From Cellulomonas bogoriensis 69B4 = DSM 16987 (GTDB lineage: Bacteria > Actinomycetota > Actinomycetes > Actinomycetales > Cellulomonadaceae), in assembly GCF_000767165.1 (NCBI RefSeq), contig NZ_AXCZ01000006.1, positions 1 through 41,388 on the forward strand: a stretch of DNA of 41,388 nt, written 5' to 3'. The number at the start of each line of letters is the position of its first letter. The stretch's first letter is position 1. A program made the translations under genes and the position numbers. The notes under the pieces were generated by a model that was not told where the DNA came from, did no database searches, and saw nothing but the letters and a program-made list of their open reading frames with translations. Below are positions 1 to 9,214 of this stretch, piece by piece.

Positions 1-78
1 CCGCACGTCCTGCGCAGCTCGACCGCCGGGCCGGTCGCGGTCGCCGTGCTGTCCCAACGCCTGGGCCGGTGGGGCTGA
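1..78 (+). CDS. rsmE: 16S rRNA (uracil1498-N3)-methyltransferase RsmE, C-terminal end only
   Basis: Only the last 25 codons are in the window. The peptide contains HVLRSSTAGPVA and ends LGRWG before a TGA at 76-78. The pattern L-R-x-x-T-A-G is the C-terminal end of the SPOUT-fold RsmE methyltransferases, where this knot region helps bind S-adenosylmethionine. RsmE directly precedes the HIT-family gene in many actinobacteria, which supports the call. The rest of the protein lies outside, so no statement on its integrity is possible. A 68-bp gap with its own -10 element separates it from the next gene. Confidence 0.75.
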   Translation, partial: PHVLRSSTAGPVAVAVLSQRLGRWG

Positions 79-134
79 GGCGCCGGGGACAGCACGGACC
101 GGGGTCGTGCTCGGGCGCCGTCGCGCTCGGGCAC

Positions 135-140
135 TAGGCT
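135..140 (+). promoter_or_regulatory. -10 element (TAGGCT) of the HIT-phoH-ybeY-era operon
   Basis: TAGGCT ends 6 nt before the GTG at 147, so transcription would start at or next to the start codon. No Shine-Dalgarno sequence lies between, which fits a leaderless mRNA. No convincing -35 is seen. Confidence 0.55.
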
Positions 141-146
141 GGGTGG

Positions 147-515
147 GTGCCCACCACCGCCGAGCCGTCGCTCACAGCCCCGGACTGCGTCTTCTGCGGC
201 ATCGTCGCCGGTGAGGTCCCCGCGACGGTGGTCGCATCGGACGAGCGTGCGCTCGCCTTCCGTGACATCGAGCCGAAGGCGCCCCTGCACGTCCTGGTGG
301 TTCCCCGCGACCACCACGCCGACGTCGCGCAGCTCGCCGCCGCGGATCCCGAACTCCTCGCCGCGATGGTGGGCCTGGCCGAGCAGGTGGCGTCCGACGA
401 GTCGGGTGGACAGTTCCGACTGGTCTTCAACACCGGGCCGACGGCCGGGCAGTCGGTGTTCCACGTCCACGGGCACGTGATCGGCGGCACGGGGCTGGGG
501 TGGAGCCCGGCGTGA
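147..515 (+). CDS. HIT-family (histidine triad) nucleotide hydrolase/transferase
   Basis: This 122-aa protein is a full-length HIT-family member. It has an N-terminal CVFCGIVAG segment, the usual start of the fold, then HVLVVPRDHH, and ends with the histidine triad HVHGHV near residues 107-112. HIT proteins of this class are cytosolic purine nucleoside phosphoramidases that cleave AMP-N bonds; the physiological substrate is usually unknown. The GTG start is preceded at 6 nt by TAGGCT and has no Shine-Dalgarno, so I infer a leaderless transcript. The stop codon overlaps the next gene (phoH) by 4 nt, which makes it the first gene of a coupled HIT-phoH-ybeY-era unit. The family call is secure. 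Confidence 0.92.
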   Translation: MPTTAEPSLTAPDCVFCGIVAGEVPATVVASDERALAFRDIEPKAPLHVLVVPRDHHADVAQLAAADPELLAAMVGLAEQVASDESGGQFRLVFNTGPTAGQSVFHVHGHVIGGTGLGWSPA

Positions 516-1522
516 CCCGGCACGTGCCCAGCGGTACCGAGATCGAGCACCGCATCCTCGTCCCGGCCGACCTACCCGTGGTCGCGTTGCTGGGTCCCGG
601 GGATGAGGTCCTGCGCGCGGTCGAGAAGGGCTTCCCGACCGTCGCGGTGCACGCACGCGGTGACCAGATCACCCTGCGTGGCCCCGCGGCCGAGGTCGGG
701 CTGGTCGCGCGCCTGATCGACGAGCTGCTGGAGGTCGCAGCGGCCGGCACGGGCCTGGACGCGGACGTGGTGGAGCGGGCGGTGGCGATGCTGACGGCTG
801 CGCAGGCGAGCCGCCCTGCCGAGGTCCTGACCCAGAACATCCTGTCCAGCAGGGGGCGGACGATCCGACCCAAGACGGTCGGGCAGAAGAGCTACGTCGA
901 CGCCATCGACCGCCACACGGTGACCTTCGGCATCGGCCCGGCGGGTACCGGGAAGACCTACCTGGCGATGGCCAAGGCGGTCCAGGCCCTGCAGGGCAAG
1001 CAGGTGAACCGGATCGTCCTGACCCGCCCGGCCGTCGAGGCGGGGGAGCGGCTGGGGTTCCTGCCCGGGAGCCTGAGCGAGAAGATCGACCCGTACCTGC
1101 GGCCGCTGTACGACGCGCTCCACGACATGGTCGACCCGGACTCGATCCCCCGGCTCATGGAGTCCGGGACGGTGGAGGTCGCGCCCCTGGCGTACATGCG
1201 GGGGCGCACCCTGAACGACGCGTTCATCATCCTGGACGAGGCCCAGAACACCTCGACCGAGCAGATGAAGATGTTCCTCACCCGACTCGGTTTCGGCTCC
1301 ACGATGGTCGTGACCGGTGACGTGACCCAGGTCGACCTGCCGGGCGGCACGACGTCGGGGCTGCGGGTCGTGGAGGAGATCCTGTCGGGGGTCGACGACG
1401 TCGCGTTCTGCAGGTTGACCTCGCAGGACGTGGTCCGTCACCGACTGGTCGGCGACATCATCGACGCCTACGCCTCGTTCGACGCCAGGCGGCCGCAGCC
1501 GGACCGAGGAGGGCGGGCATGA
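512..1522 (+). CDS. phoH: PhoH-like P-loop ATPase
   Basis: The 336-aa product has a Walker A motif GPAGTGKT at about residues 142-149 and the Walker B/DEAQN-type motif [13 protein letters not shown] that defines the PhoH family. The N-terminal 100 residues include a small KH-like part. PhoH-like proteins are cytosolic ATPases with a predicted RNA-related role; the constant pairing with YbeY argues for rRNA processing or quality control. I chose GTG 512 because it overlaps the HIT stop as GTGA and has GGAG 6 nt upstream. GTG 500 would add four residues. The stop codon overlaps the ybeY ATG (ATGA). Nothing in the motifs is degenerate. Confidence 0.93.
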   Translation: MTRHVPSGTEIEHRILVPADLPVVALLGPGDEVLRAVEKGFPTVAVHARGDQITLRGPAAEVGLVARLIDELLEVAAAGTGLDADVVERAVAMLTAAQASRPAEVLTQNILSSRGRTIRPKTVGQKSYVDAIDRHTVTFGIGPAGTGKTYLAMAKAVQALQGKQVNRIVLTRPAVEAGERLGFLPGSLSEKIDPYLRPLYDALHDMVDPDSIPRLMESGTVEVAPLAYMRGRTLNDAFIILDEAQNTSTEQMKMFLTRLGFGSTMVVTGDVTQVDLPGGTTSGLRVVEEILSGVDDVAFCRLTSQDVVRHRLVGDIIDAYASFDARRPQPDRGGRA

Positions 1523-1977
1523 GCATCGAGGTCAACAACGAGTCCGGGGTCGAGGTGGACGAGGCCGAGTTCGCGGCCCTGGCCCGGTACGTCCTGGACG
1601 AGATGCACGTCCACCCCCAGACCGACCTGTCGGTGCTCATGGTCGACACCGAGGTGATGACCGGGTTGCACGTGCAGTGGATGGACGAGCCCGGCCCCAC
1701 CGACGTGCTGTCGTTCCCGATGGACGAGCTGCGCCCCGGCTCCGCCGACCACCCGTCCCCGCCCGGACTGCTGGGTGACGTGGTGCTGTGCCCCCAGGTC
1801 GCGGCCGGGCAGGCGGCGCGTGCCGGTCACTCGGCCACCGAGGAGATGCTGCTCCTGACCACGCACGGGATCCTGCACCTGCTGGGGTACGACCATGCCG
1901 AGCCCGAGGAGGAGAAGGAGATGTTCGCGCTGCAGCGTCGCCTGCTGCTGACGTTCCTGGCCGGAAGGCCCTCGTGA
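1519..1977 (+). CDS. ybeY: endoribonuclease YbeY (rRNA maturation factor)
   Basis: The 152-aa protein carries the family's zinc-binding motif H-G-x-L-H-L-x-G-Y-D-H at residues 116-126, giving His116, His120 and His126 as metal ligands. YbeY is a single-strand-specific metallo-endoribonuclease needed for 16S rRNA 3'-end maturation and 70S quality control. The length is normal for the family. Its ATG overlaps the phoH stop by 4 nt and its own stop overlaps the era GTG by 4 nt, so all three are translationally coupled. In many actinobacteria a CBS-domain CorC/HlyC gene lies between ybeY and era; here there is no space for one. Confidence 0.95.
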   Translation: MSIEVNNESGVEVDEAEFAALARYVLDEMHVHPQTDLSVLMVDTEVMTGLHVQWMDEPGPTDVLSFPMDELRPGSADHPSPPGLLGDVVLCPQVAAGQAARAGHSATEEMLLLTTHGILHLLGYDHAEPEEEKEMFALQRRLLLTFLAGRPS

Positions 1978-2897
1978 ACGCCGGCCCCGGTTTCCGGTCG
2001 GGTTTCGCGTGCATCGTCGGGCGACCCAACGCGGGCAAGTCGACGCTGACCAACGCGATCGTGGGCCAGAAGGTGGCGATCACCTCCGGTCGTCCGCAGA
2101 CGACGCGGCACACGGTCCGGGGCATCGTCCACCGGGACGACGCCCAGCTGGTCCTGGTCGACACCCCCGGTCTGCACCGACCACGGACCCTGCTGGGCGA
2201 GCGGCTCAACGACCTCGTCCGGGACACGTTGGCGGAGGTCGACGTGGTGGTCTTCTGCATGCCGGCCGACCAGCGCGTCGGGCCGGGTGACCGGTACATC
2301 GCGGCTCAGCTCGCCGAGCTGCGACGGGGCCGGTCCAGCACGCCGGTGGTGGCGGTCGCGACCAAGGCGGACCTGGTGCCGAGGGGGCGACTGGCCGAGC
2401 ACCTGATGGCGGTGGACGGACTGGGGGAGTGGGACGACATCGTGCCGGTGAGCGCCGTGGACGGGTTCCAGGTCGACACCCTGGTCGACGTCCTGGTGTC
2501 GCACCTGCCCCAGGGCCCGGCGCTGTACCCGGAGGGTGAGCTCACGGACGAGCCGGAGGCCGTCATGGTCGCCGAGCTGGTGCGGGAGGCCGCTCTGGAC
2601 GGGGTGCGTGACGAGCTGCCCCACTCCTTGGCGGTGGTCGTGGACGAGATCGTCCCGCGCGAGGGCCGTGACGAGGGGCGTCCGCTCCTGGACGTGCGGG
2701 TCCACCTCTTCGTGGAGCGTGACAGCCAGAAGGCGATCGTGATCGGCAAGGCGGGCTCCCGGTTGCGGGAGGTGGGCACGCGCGCGCGGCAGGGGATCGA
2801 GGCGCTGCTCGGTGCCCGGGTGTTCCTGGACCTGCACGTGAAGGTCGCCAAGGACTGGCAGCGCGACCCTCGCCAGCTCCGACGTCTGGGCTTCTGA
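1974..2897 (+). CDS. era: GTPase Era
   Basis: The 307-aa product has the G1 motif GRPNAGKS at 16-23, the G3 region DTPGLH, the G4 motif TKAD and a C-terminal KH domain (about residues 200-307) with the [13 protein letters not shown] loop. Era is an essential GTPase that binds the 3' end of 16S rRNA and the 30S subunit during assembly. The frame stays open upstream inside ybeY, but GTG 1974 is the right start because it gives the normal N-terminus [13 protein letters not shown] and overlaps the ybeY stop (GTGA). It closes the HIT-phoH-ybeY-era operon. The YbeY-Era pairing fits their shared role in 16S maturation. Confidence 0.95.
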   Translation: MNAGPGFRSGFACIVGRPNAGKSTLTNAIVGQKVAITSGRPQTTRHTVRGIVHRDDAQLVLVDTPGLHRPRTLLGERLNDLVRDTLAEVDVVVFCMPADQRVGPGDRYIAAQLAELRRGRSSTPVVAVATKADLVPRGRLAEHLMAVDGLGEWDDIVPVSAVDGFQVDTLVDVLVSHLPQGPALYPEGELTDEPEAVMVAELVREAALDGVRDELPHSLAVVVDEIVPREGRDEGRPLLDVRVHLFVERDSQKAIVIGKAGSRLREVGTRARQGIEALLGARVFLDLHVKVAKDWQRDPRQLRRLGF

Positions 2898-2911
2898 CCG
2901 GGGGCGCTGGT

Positions 2912-2917
2912 TACACT
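2912..2917 (+). promoter_or_regulatory. -10 element (TACACT), leaderless promoter of the hydrolase gene
   Basis: TACACT ends 7 nt before GTG 2925 in the 27-bp gap after era. There is no Shine-Dalgarno, so a leaderless mRNA is likely. Confidence 0.55.
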
Positions 2918-2924
2918 CCGGCTG

Positions 2925-4418
2925 GTGCGCTACCGGATCGCCCTGACGACGGCCGGCGTCGTCGTGGGCCTCGGTCTGGTCGGTGCGGTCTCGGGCCCGG
3001 GGTGGGACCCGGTGCCCCTGACCGAGACCGTCGACGTCGCCACCGCTGACACCACGATCGACGTGGGTGTGGTCACCGACCCGGTGGGCACCTACGAGGT
3101 CGCCACCTCTGTGGTGGACGTGTCGTTGACCGGTCATGACGTCCAGGCGCGTGTCGCCCAGCCCCTGGGGGCCCAGGGCCCGCGACCCGGGGTGGTGTTC
3201 GTCCATGGTGCGGGCACGGGACGTTTCGAGGACGCCTTCGTGGATCATGCCCATGCCCTCGCCTCGGCGGGTGTGGTCACGCTCGTCCCGGACAAGCGGT
3301 TGGACACCTACACCACGAGGGACCGTCAGTACCCGGCGATGGCCAACGACTACCTGCGCAGCGTGCAGCTGCTGCGGGACCTCCCCGGCGTCGACCCGGA
3401 CCGTGTGGGCGTGTACGGCGAGAGCGAGGGCGGGTGGATCGTGCCGCTGATGGCCGCCGACAACCCGTCGGTGGCGTTCACCGTGCTGGTTGCGGCCCCG
3501 GTGGTCCCGCCGCGCCAGCAGGCGGCGTTCGCGGTCGACTCCTACCTGCGCAACATCGGGGTGCCGGACTCGCTCCTGAGGTCGATCCCCAGGTTCGTGG
3601 GCATGGAGATCCCCGGTGGTGGGTTCGAGTACACGCGGTTCGACGTCCGGCCCTTCCAGCAGCGCATGCGCCAACCGGTGCTCATCGGCTACGGCACCGG
3701 GGACGAGGCGATGCCGATCGTCCAGGCGCCGCTGCAGCTGGTGGCGGACCTGGAGGTGGCGGGCAACGAGGACTGGACGCTGCGCTACTACCGGGACGCC
3801 AACCACGGGATGCGCATCGACGGCGAGCTGTGCGAGGACTTCGTCCGTGACCTGGCGCACTGGGTGCAGGCGCTGCCGCACTCGGCGGGCGCAGAGCCGA
3901 GGGTGGCGGGGGCCGAGCCGTACCAGCGGTTCGTCGCCGGACCGGTGGAGCGGCCCCGTTGGTATGCCGAGGGCGACCTGCTGGTCGTCAGCCTCGTGGC
4001 CTCGTTCCTGGCGGTCGCCACCGGGCCGGTGGTGTGGGCCGTGCGCCGGGTGCTCCGGCGTCCCGGGACGATGATGGCCGAGGGGGTACGTGCGCCGCTG
4101 ATCACCTTGGGCGCGGGGTGCGTGGTGACGTTCGCCGCCCTCGCGGTGTACCTGCTGACGGTGGCCCATCTGGCGCAGAACTACCGCACGAGCGTGGCGG
4201 TGGTGCAGGGCGGGTGGTTCGCCCTGCGGATGCTCGGGGTGGTGACGGTACTGGCAGGGGTGGTGCTCGTGTACCGGATCCTGGACGGTCGGCGGCGCGG
4301 CGGGGTCCCGGCGGCGCGCGGTACGGCCGGGGAGTGGGTCCTGGCGAGCACGGTCGGCGGTGCGGTGATGCTGCTGCTCTCGGCCGCCTACTGGGGGGTG
4401 TTCCCGGCGCTGGTGTGA
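2925..4418 (+). CDS. membrane-anchored alpha/beta hydrolase with four C-terminal membrane segments
   Basis: The 497-aa protein combines three parts: an N-terminal hydrophobic segment (about residues 5-24) that should act as signal anchor, an alpha/beta-hydrolase domain (about 65-320), and a C-terminal block with four predicted membrane segments (about 351-373, 391-417, 430-452, 470-495). The hydrolase has the oxyanion-hole motif VHGAGTG, the nucleophile elbow GESEGG with Ser167, probable Asp260 and His294 in DANHGM, so the triad looks intact. It resembles dienelactone-hydrolase or acyl-peptidase-like esterases. The topology places the catalytic domain outside the cytoplasm. Substrate unknown. 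The GTG start follows TACACT by 7 nt. The gene stands alone between era and the leu leader. Confidence 0.8.
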   Translation: MRYRIALTTAGVVVGLGLVGAVSGPGWDPVPLTETVDVATADTTIDVGVVTDPVGTYEVATSVVDVSLTGHDVQARVAQPLGAQGPRPGVVFVHGAGTGRFEDAFVDHAHALASAGVVTLVPDKRLDTYTTRDRQYPAMANDYLRSVQLLRDLPGVDPDRVGVYGESEGGWIVPLMAADNPSVAFTVLVAAPVVPPRQQAAFAVDSYLRNIGVPDSLLRSIPRFVGMEIPGGGFEYTRFDVRPFQQRMRQPVLIGYGTGDEAMPIVQAPLQLVADLEVAGNEDWTLRYYRDANHGMRIDGELCEDFVRDLAHWVQALPHSAGAEPRVAGAEPYQRFVAGPVERPRWYAEGDLLVVSLVASFLAVATGPVVWAVRRVLRRPGTMMAEGVRAPLITLGAGCVVTFAALAVYLLTVAHLAQNYRTSVAVVQGGWFALRMLGVVTVLAGVVLVYRILDGRRRGGVPAARGTAGEWVLASTVGGAVMLLLSAAYWGVFPALV

Positions 4419-4450
4419 GGGCGCACCTGTGATCCCGGCGACATCGTGGG

Positions 4451-4456
4451 TACAGT
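4451..4456 (+). promoter_or_regulatory. -10 element (TACAGT) of the leuA leader transcript
   Basis: TACAGT ends 6 nt before the GTG of the leu leader peptide. The leader peptide would therefore be read from the very 5' end of the mRNA. No strong -35 is visible. Confidence 0.55.
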
Positions 4457-4462
4457 GGGCGG

Positions 4463-4512
4463 GTGCGTGCGACCACGCAGCGAGCGCTGCTCCTTCGTCG
4501 CCGCGGCGAGGC

Positions 4513-4516
<4 letters not shown>
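4463..4516 (+). CDS. leuL: leu operon leader peptide (attenuator)
   Basis: A 17-codon frame encodes MRATTQRALLLRRRGEA. It has three successive Leu codons (CTG CTC CTT), followed by an Arg run, and lies 71 bp upstream of leuA. Leader peptides with Leu runs upstream of leuA are known from comparative work on actinobacterial attenuation. The predicted -10 TACAGT ends 6 nt before the GTG, so the peptide is probably leaderless. The Leu-codon stretch contains TCCTTC (4491-4496), complementary to GAAGGA (4574-4579), the leuA ribosome-binding site. Inference: a ribosome stalled at the Leu codons in leucine shortage would keep that site free and allow leuA translation. Confidence 0.72.
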
Positions 4517-6372
<1,856 letters not shown>

Positions 6373-6423
6373 GCCCGGCGCGCGTCGGCGGTCGCGGCCC
6401 GGGTTCTGGGGGAGGATGGTCCG

Positions 6424-7155
6424 GTGAGCCTGTACCGAGACGAGGCCGTGGTGCTGCGTGCCCAGAAGCTGGGTGAGGCGGACCGCATCGTCACGTTGCT
6501 GACACGCCACCACGGCAAGGTGCGGGCGGTGGGCAAGGGCGTGCGACGGACGTCGTCCCGGTTCGGTTCGCGCCTGGAGCCGTTCATGCTGATCGACGTC
6601 CAGCTGCACCGGGGCCGGAACCTGGACGTCGTGACCCAGGTGGAGACGATCGGTCCGTACGCCCGGGCCATCGGCGCCGACTACGCCCTGTACACCGCTG
6701 GTGCGGCGATGCTGGAGACGGCCGACCGCCTGGTGGAGGACGAGCGTGAGCCGGCGCCTCCGCAGTTCGCGCTGCTCGCCGGGGCGGTCCGGACGCTGGC
6801 GGACCGCGCCCACGCTCCCGGGCTGGTGCTGGACGCGTACCTGCTGCGTGCACTGGCGGTCGCGGGTTGGGCACCGTCGTTCGTGGACTGCGCCCGGTGC
6901 GGCGCGACGGGTCCGCACCGGGCGTTCGCGGTGGGCAGCGGTGGGGCGATGTGCCCTCGTTGCCGACCGCCGGGGGCCACGTCGCCGGCGCCGGAGACCC
7001 TCGACCTGCTGGCGGCGTTGCTCACGGGTGACTGGGAGACCGCCGACGCGAGCACGGAACGTCACCGGCGTGAGGGCAACGGCCTGGTCGCAGCGTTCTG
7101 CCAGTTCCACCTGGAGCGCGGTCTGCGCTCCCTGCGCATGGTCGAGAGGGTCTGA
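6424..7155 (+). CDS. recO: DNA repair protein RecO
   Basis: The 243-aa protein begins [22 protein letters not shown], the typical OB-fold start of RecO, and has four cysteines in the zinc-finger arrangement CARCG...CPRC in the C-terminal half. RecO anneals single strands and, with RecR, loads RecA onto SSB-coated DNA in the RecF pathway. A GAGGAT hexamer ends 6 nt before GTG 6424, a possible leaderless promoter. The stop codon shares one base with the uppS start (TGATG), so recO and uppS are coupled, as in other actinobacteria. Confidence 0.95.
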   Translation: MSLYRDEAVVLRAQKLGEADRIVTLLTRHHGKVRAVGKGVRRTSSRFGSRLEPFMLIDVQLHRGRNLDVVTQVETIGPYARAIGADYALYTAGAAMLETADRLVEDEREPAPPQFALLAGAVRTLADRAHAPGLVLDAYLLRALAVAGWAPSFVDCARCGATGPHRAFAVGSGGAMCPRCRPPGATSPAPETLDLLAALLTGDWETADASTERHRREGNGLVAAFCQFHLERGLRSLRMVERV

Positions 7156-8000
7156 TGCCACGTCCAGCACGACGTCCGCGCCGCACCGAACCGGTCCAGG
7201 CCCCGCCCCCGCACCCCTCCGGCGCCCGGCCGCCGGCGATCCCCGCGGCGTTCGTGCCGCAGCACGTGGCCGTGGTGATGGATGGCAACGGCCGGTGGGC
7301 CAACGCCCGGGGCCTGCCTCGTACGGCAGGTCACGAGGCCGGTGAGGCGGCGCTGCTGGACGTGGTGGCCGGTGCGATCGAGATCGGTGTGCGGCACGTG
7401 TCGGCGTACGCGTTCTCGACCGAGAACTGGAAGCGGTCACCGGAGGAGGTGCGCTTCCTCATGGGGTTCAACCGGGACGTGCTGCGGCGCCGACGCGACA
7501 CGATGCACGCGTGGGGGGTGCGGGTGCGGTGGGCGGGTCGTCGGCCGCGCCTGTGGCGGTCGGTGATCGCCGAGCTGGAGCAGGCCGAGGACCTGACGCG
7601 CGGCAACGACGTGTGCACGTTGACGATGTGCGTGAACTACGGGGGTCGGGCGGAGGTCGCCGACGCCGCCAAGGCCCTGGCCAGGGAGGTCGCGGCGGGC
7701 CGTCTGGACCCGGAGCGGATCGACGAGCGTGCCGTGGCCCGTCACCTGGACGAGCCGGACCTGCCGGACGTCGACCTGTTCCTGCGCACCTCGGGGGAGC
7801 AGCGGACGTCGAACTTCATGATCTGGCAGGCGGCGTACGCCGAGCTGGTGTTCCTGGAGGAGTACTGGCCGGACGTGGACCGCCGCCACCTGTGGCGGGC
7901 GGTCGACACCTATGCCAGGCGGGACCGTCGTTACGGGGGAGCTGTGGACGTCCCGTCGGCACCGTCAGCACCGTCAGCACCGTCAGTGGACAGCCAGTAG
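7155..8000 (+). CDS. uppS: isoprenyl transferase / undecaprenyl diphosphate synthase-type
   Basis: The 281-aa cis-prenyltransferase has the [13 protein letters not shown] motif with the catalytic Asp, [12 protein letters not shown], and the C-terminal [11 protein letters not shown] segment that binds the pyrophosphates. The family makes C50-C55 polyprenyl diphosphate, the lipid carrier for peptidoglycan and glycan export. The product length (short, medium or long) cannot be told from sequence. The N-terminal 35 residues are a Pro/Arg-rich extension. The C-terminus ends in a low-complexity APSAPSAPS tail encoded by three perfect 9-bp repeats (7959-7985), likely variable in copy number. It overlaps recO by one base. 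Confidence 0.94.
   Translation: MPRPARRPRRTEPVQAPPPHPSGARPPAIPAAFVPQHVAVVMDGNGRWANARGLPRTAGHEAGEAALLDVVAGAIEIGVRHVSAYAFSTENWKRSPEEVRFLMGFNRDVLRRRRDTMHAWGVRVRWAGRRPRLWRSVIAELEQAEDLTRGNDVCTLTMCVNYGGRAEVADAAKALAREVAAGRLDPERIDERAVARHLDEPDLPDVDLFLRTSGEQRTSNFMIWQAAYAELVFLEEYWPDVDRRHLWRAVDTYARRDRRYGGAVDVPSAPSAPSAPSVDSQ
7959..7985 (+). repeat. three perfect 9-bp tandem repeats in the uppS 3' end
   Basis: The unit GCACCGTCA occurs three times in frame and encodes Ala-Pro-Ser each time. Because the unit is a multiple of three, copy-number change would alter only the length of the UppS tail. Confidence 0.9.
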
Positions 8001-8003
8001 CGT
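7998..8003 (+). promoter_or_regulatory. -10 element (TAGCGT), leaderless promoter of the VOC gene
   Basis: TAGCGT overlaps the uppS stop codon and ends 7 nt before ATG 8011. This favours ATG 8011 over the in-frame GTG 8002, which lies inside the hexamer. Confidence 0.5.
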
Positions 8004-8010
8004 GCGACGC

Positions 8011-8358
8011 ATGGACCTGATGGTGGAGATGGTGACGTTCGACGCGCGCGACCCCCGGGCCCTGGCCCAGTGGTGGGCCAGGCAGCTGGGCGGTGAGGTC
8101 GTCATGGACCAGGACGGGCAGTTCGTGATGGTGCAGGTGGCCCACGGCCCTCGCCTGGGGTTCCAGAAGGTCGAGGACCCTTCACCGGGCAAGGGGCGCG
8201 TCCACCTGGACCTGGGGTCCAACGACCCTGACGTGGAGGTGGGCCGGTTGCTGGGCGACGGTGCCCTGGAGGTGGCCCGTCATGGCACCCCGGCGTTCAG
8301 CTGGGTCGTGATGTCGGATCCTGAGGGGAACCACTTCTGCGTGTCCCAGGCTCACTGA
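8011..8358 (+). CDS. VOC-superfamily (glyoxalase-like) protein
   Basis: The 115-aa protein opens MVEMVTFDARDPRALAQWWA and ends DPEGNHFCV, the two conserved ends of a single glyoxalase-like (VOC) module. Proteins of this subgroup are abundant in actinobacteria, are cytosolic, and mostly have no known substrate. Some bind antibiotics or metals, but nothing here points to that. The start was chosen from the TAGCGT hexamer 7 nt upstream. Its last 62 bp overlap the 3' end of the DedA-like gene on the other strand, so the two are convergent. No operon partner is evident. Confidence 0.8.
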   Translation: MDLMVEMVTFDARDPRALAQWWARQLGGEVVMDQDGQFVMVQVAHGPRLGFQKVEDPSPGKGRVHLDLGSNDPDVEVGRLLGDGALEVARHGTPAFSWVVMSDPEGNHFCVSQAH

Positions 8359-8818
8359 CGGTCTGGTGCCGGACCCGCACCAGGACGTAGAGGACGGCCG
8401 CGACGAGGGCCACCGCGGCGGCCAGGGCCCAGGGGGATCGGGCCAGCAGGGCGCTGCCCGCCTGGAAGGCGGCGAGTCCGCCCAGGCTGTAGATGAGTGC
8501 CCAGGCCAGGCACCCGGGAATCATGGCCAGGGTGTACCGGTACCAGCGCAGCCTCAGGAACCCGGCGCCGGCGTTCACCGCGGTCTGGAACCCCACGGTC
8601 AGGAACGACAGGGGGATGATCGGTAGCCCCCAGCGGTCGATCGCGGCCGTGGCGCGTTCCATCTGCGGGCTGGAGAACAGGCGGGCCCAGCGGGACCGGA
8701 GCGTGCCCGCCGCGGCGGCGCGCCCCACCCAGTAGGTGCCCTGGGCGCGGAAGAACACCACCACGAGCAGGAACGTGTACAGGACCGCGAACGGCCCCTC
8801 CTGGACCCACTGCGGCAC
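8297..8818 (-). CDS. DedA/VTT-like small membrane protein
   Basis: The 173-aa product has an N-terminal membrane segment (LYTFLLVVVFFRAQGTYWVG), a central segment LPIIPLSFLTVGFQTAVNAG followed by FLRLRWYRYTLAMIPGC, and further hydrophobic helices up to about residue 150. This resembles the VTT (DedA/SNARE-associated) domain, whose members move undecaprenyl phosphate or phospholipids across the membrane; it is shorter than typical DedA (about 200 aa). The GTG start directly follows the zur stop, with GGAG 6 nt upstream, so it is the last gene of the znu-zur operon. Whether it has any link to zinc is unknown. It overlaps the VOC gene tail to tail. Confidence 0.65.
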   Translation of the reverse strand: MPQWVQEGPFAVLYTFLLVVVFFRAQGTYWVGRAAAAGTLRSRWARLFSSPQMERATAAIDRWGLPIIPLSFLTVGFQTAVNAGAGFLRLRWYRYTLAMIPGCLAWALIYSLGGLAAFQAGSALLARSPWALAAAVALVAAVLYVLVRVRHQTVSEPGTRRSGSPQDPTSRPS

Positions 8819-9214
8819 TCAGGTCTCCGTGCCGGTGCAGGTGGCGCAGGTGCCGGTCAGCTCGATGGTGTGCTCGATGTCGGCGAACCCGTGCTGCGCG
8901 CCCACCTGGGCCGCCCAGGTCTCGACCGAGGGTCCGTCGATCTCGACGGTGGCGCCGCACCGTCGGCACACGAGGTGGTGGTGGTGCTCCTGGCGTTCGC
9001 ACCGCCGGTAGAGGGCCTCGCCGTCCTCGGAGCGCAGGACGTCGATCTCCCCGCCGTCGGCGAGCGACTGCAGGGTCCGGTAGACGGTCGCGAGGCCGAT
9101 GCCCTGGCCCTGCGCGCGCAGGAGCTCGTGCAGCTGCTGTGCGGAGCGGAAGTCGTCGAGATCGGCCAGCAGCTCGGTCACCGCCGAGCGCTGGCGGGTC
9201 ATCCGCTGCATCAT
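8819..9214 (-). CDS. zur: Fur-family zinc uptake regulator
   Basis: The 131-aa regulator has the N-terminal winged helix of the Fur family (about residues 5-65, with GLATVYRTLQSL), the His-rich metal-binding region EHHHHLVCRRCG, and two CxxC pairs (Cys83/86 and Cys123/126) for the structural zinc. Its place at the end of the znuACB operon makes it Zur rather than Fur. Zinc-loaded Zur represses zinc-uptake genes. ATG 9214 overlaps the znuB stop (ATGA), so the repressor is co-transcribed with its target transporter and would be autoregulated through the znuA promoter dyad. In-frame ATGs at 9211 and 9202 are possible alternatives. Confidence 0.9.
   Translation of the reverse strand: MMQRMTRQRSAVTELLADLDDFRSAQQLHELLRAQGQGIGLATVYRTLQSLADGGEIDVLRSEDGEALYRRCERQEHHHHLVCRRCGATVEIDGPSVETWAAQVGAQHGFADIEHTIELTGTCATCTGTET

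Noticed and set aside
1827-4169. Minus-strand open frame of 780 codons over era and the hydrolase
   Set aside because: Low-complexity His/Arg/Gln-rich translation, opposite to two secure genes; no start signals.
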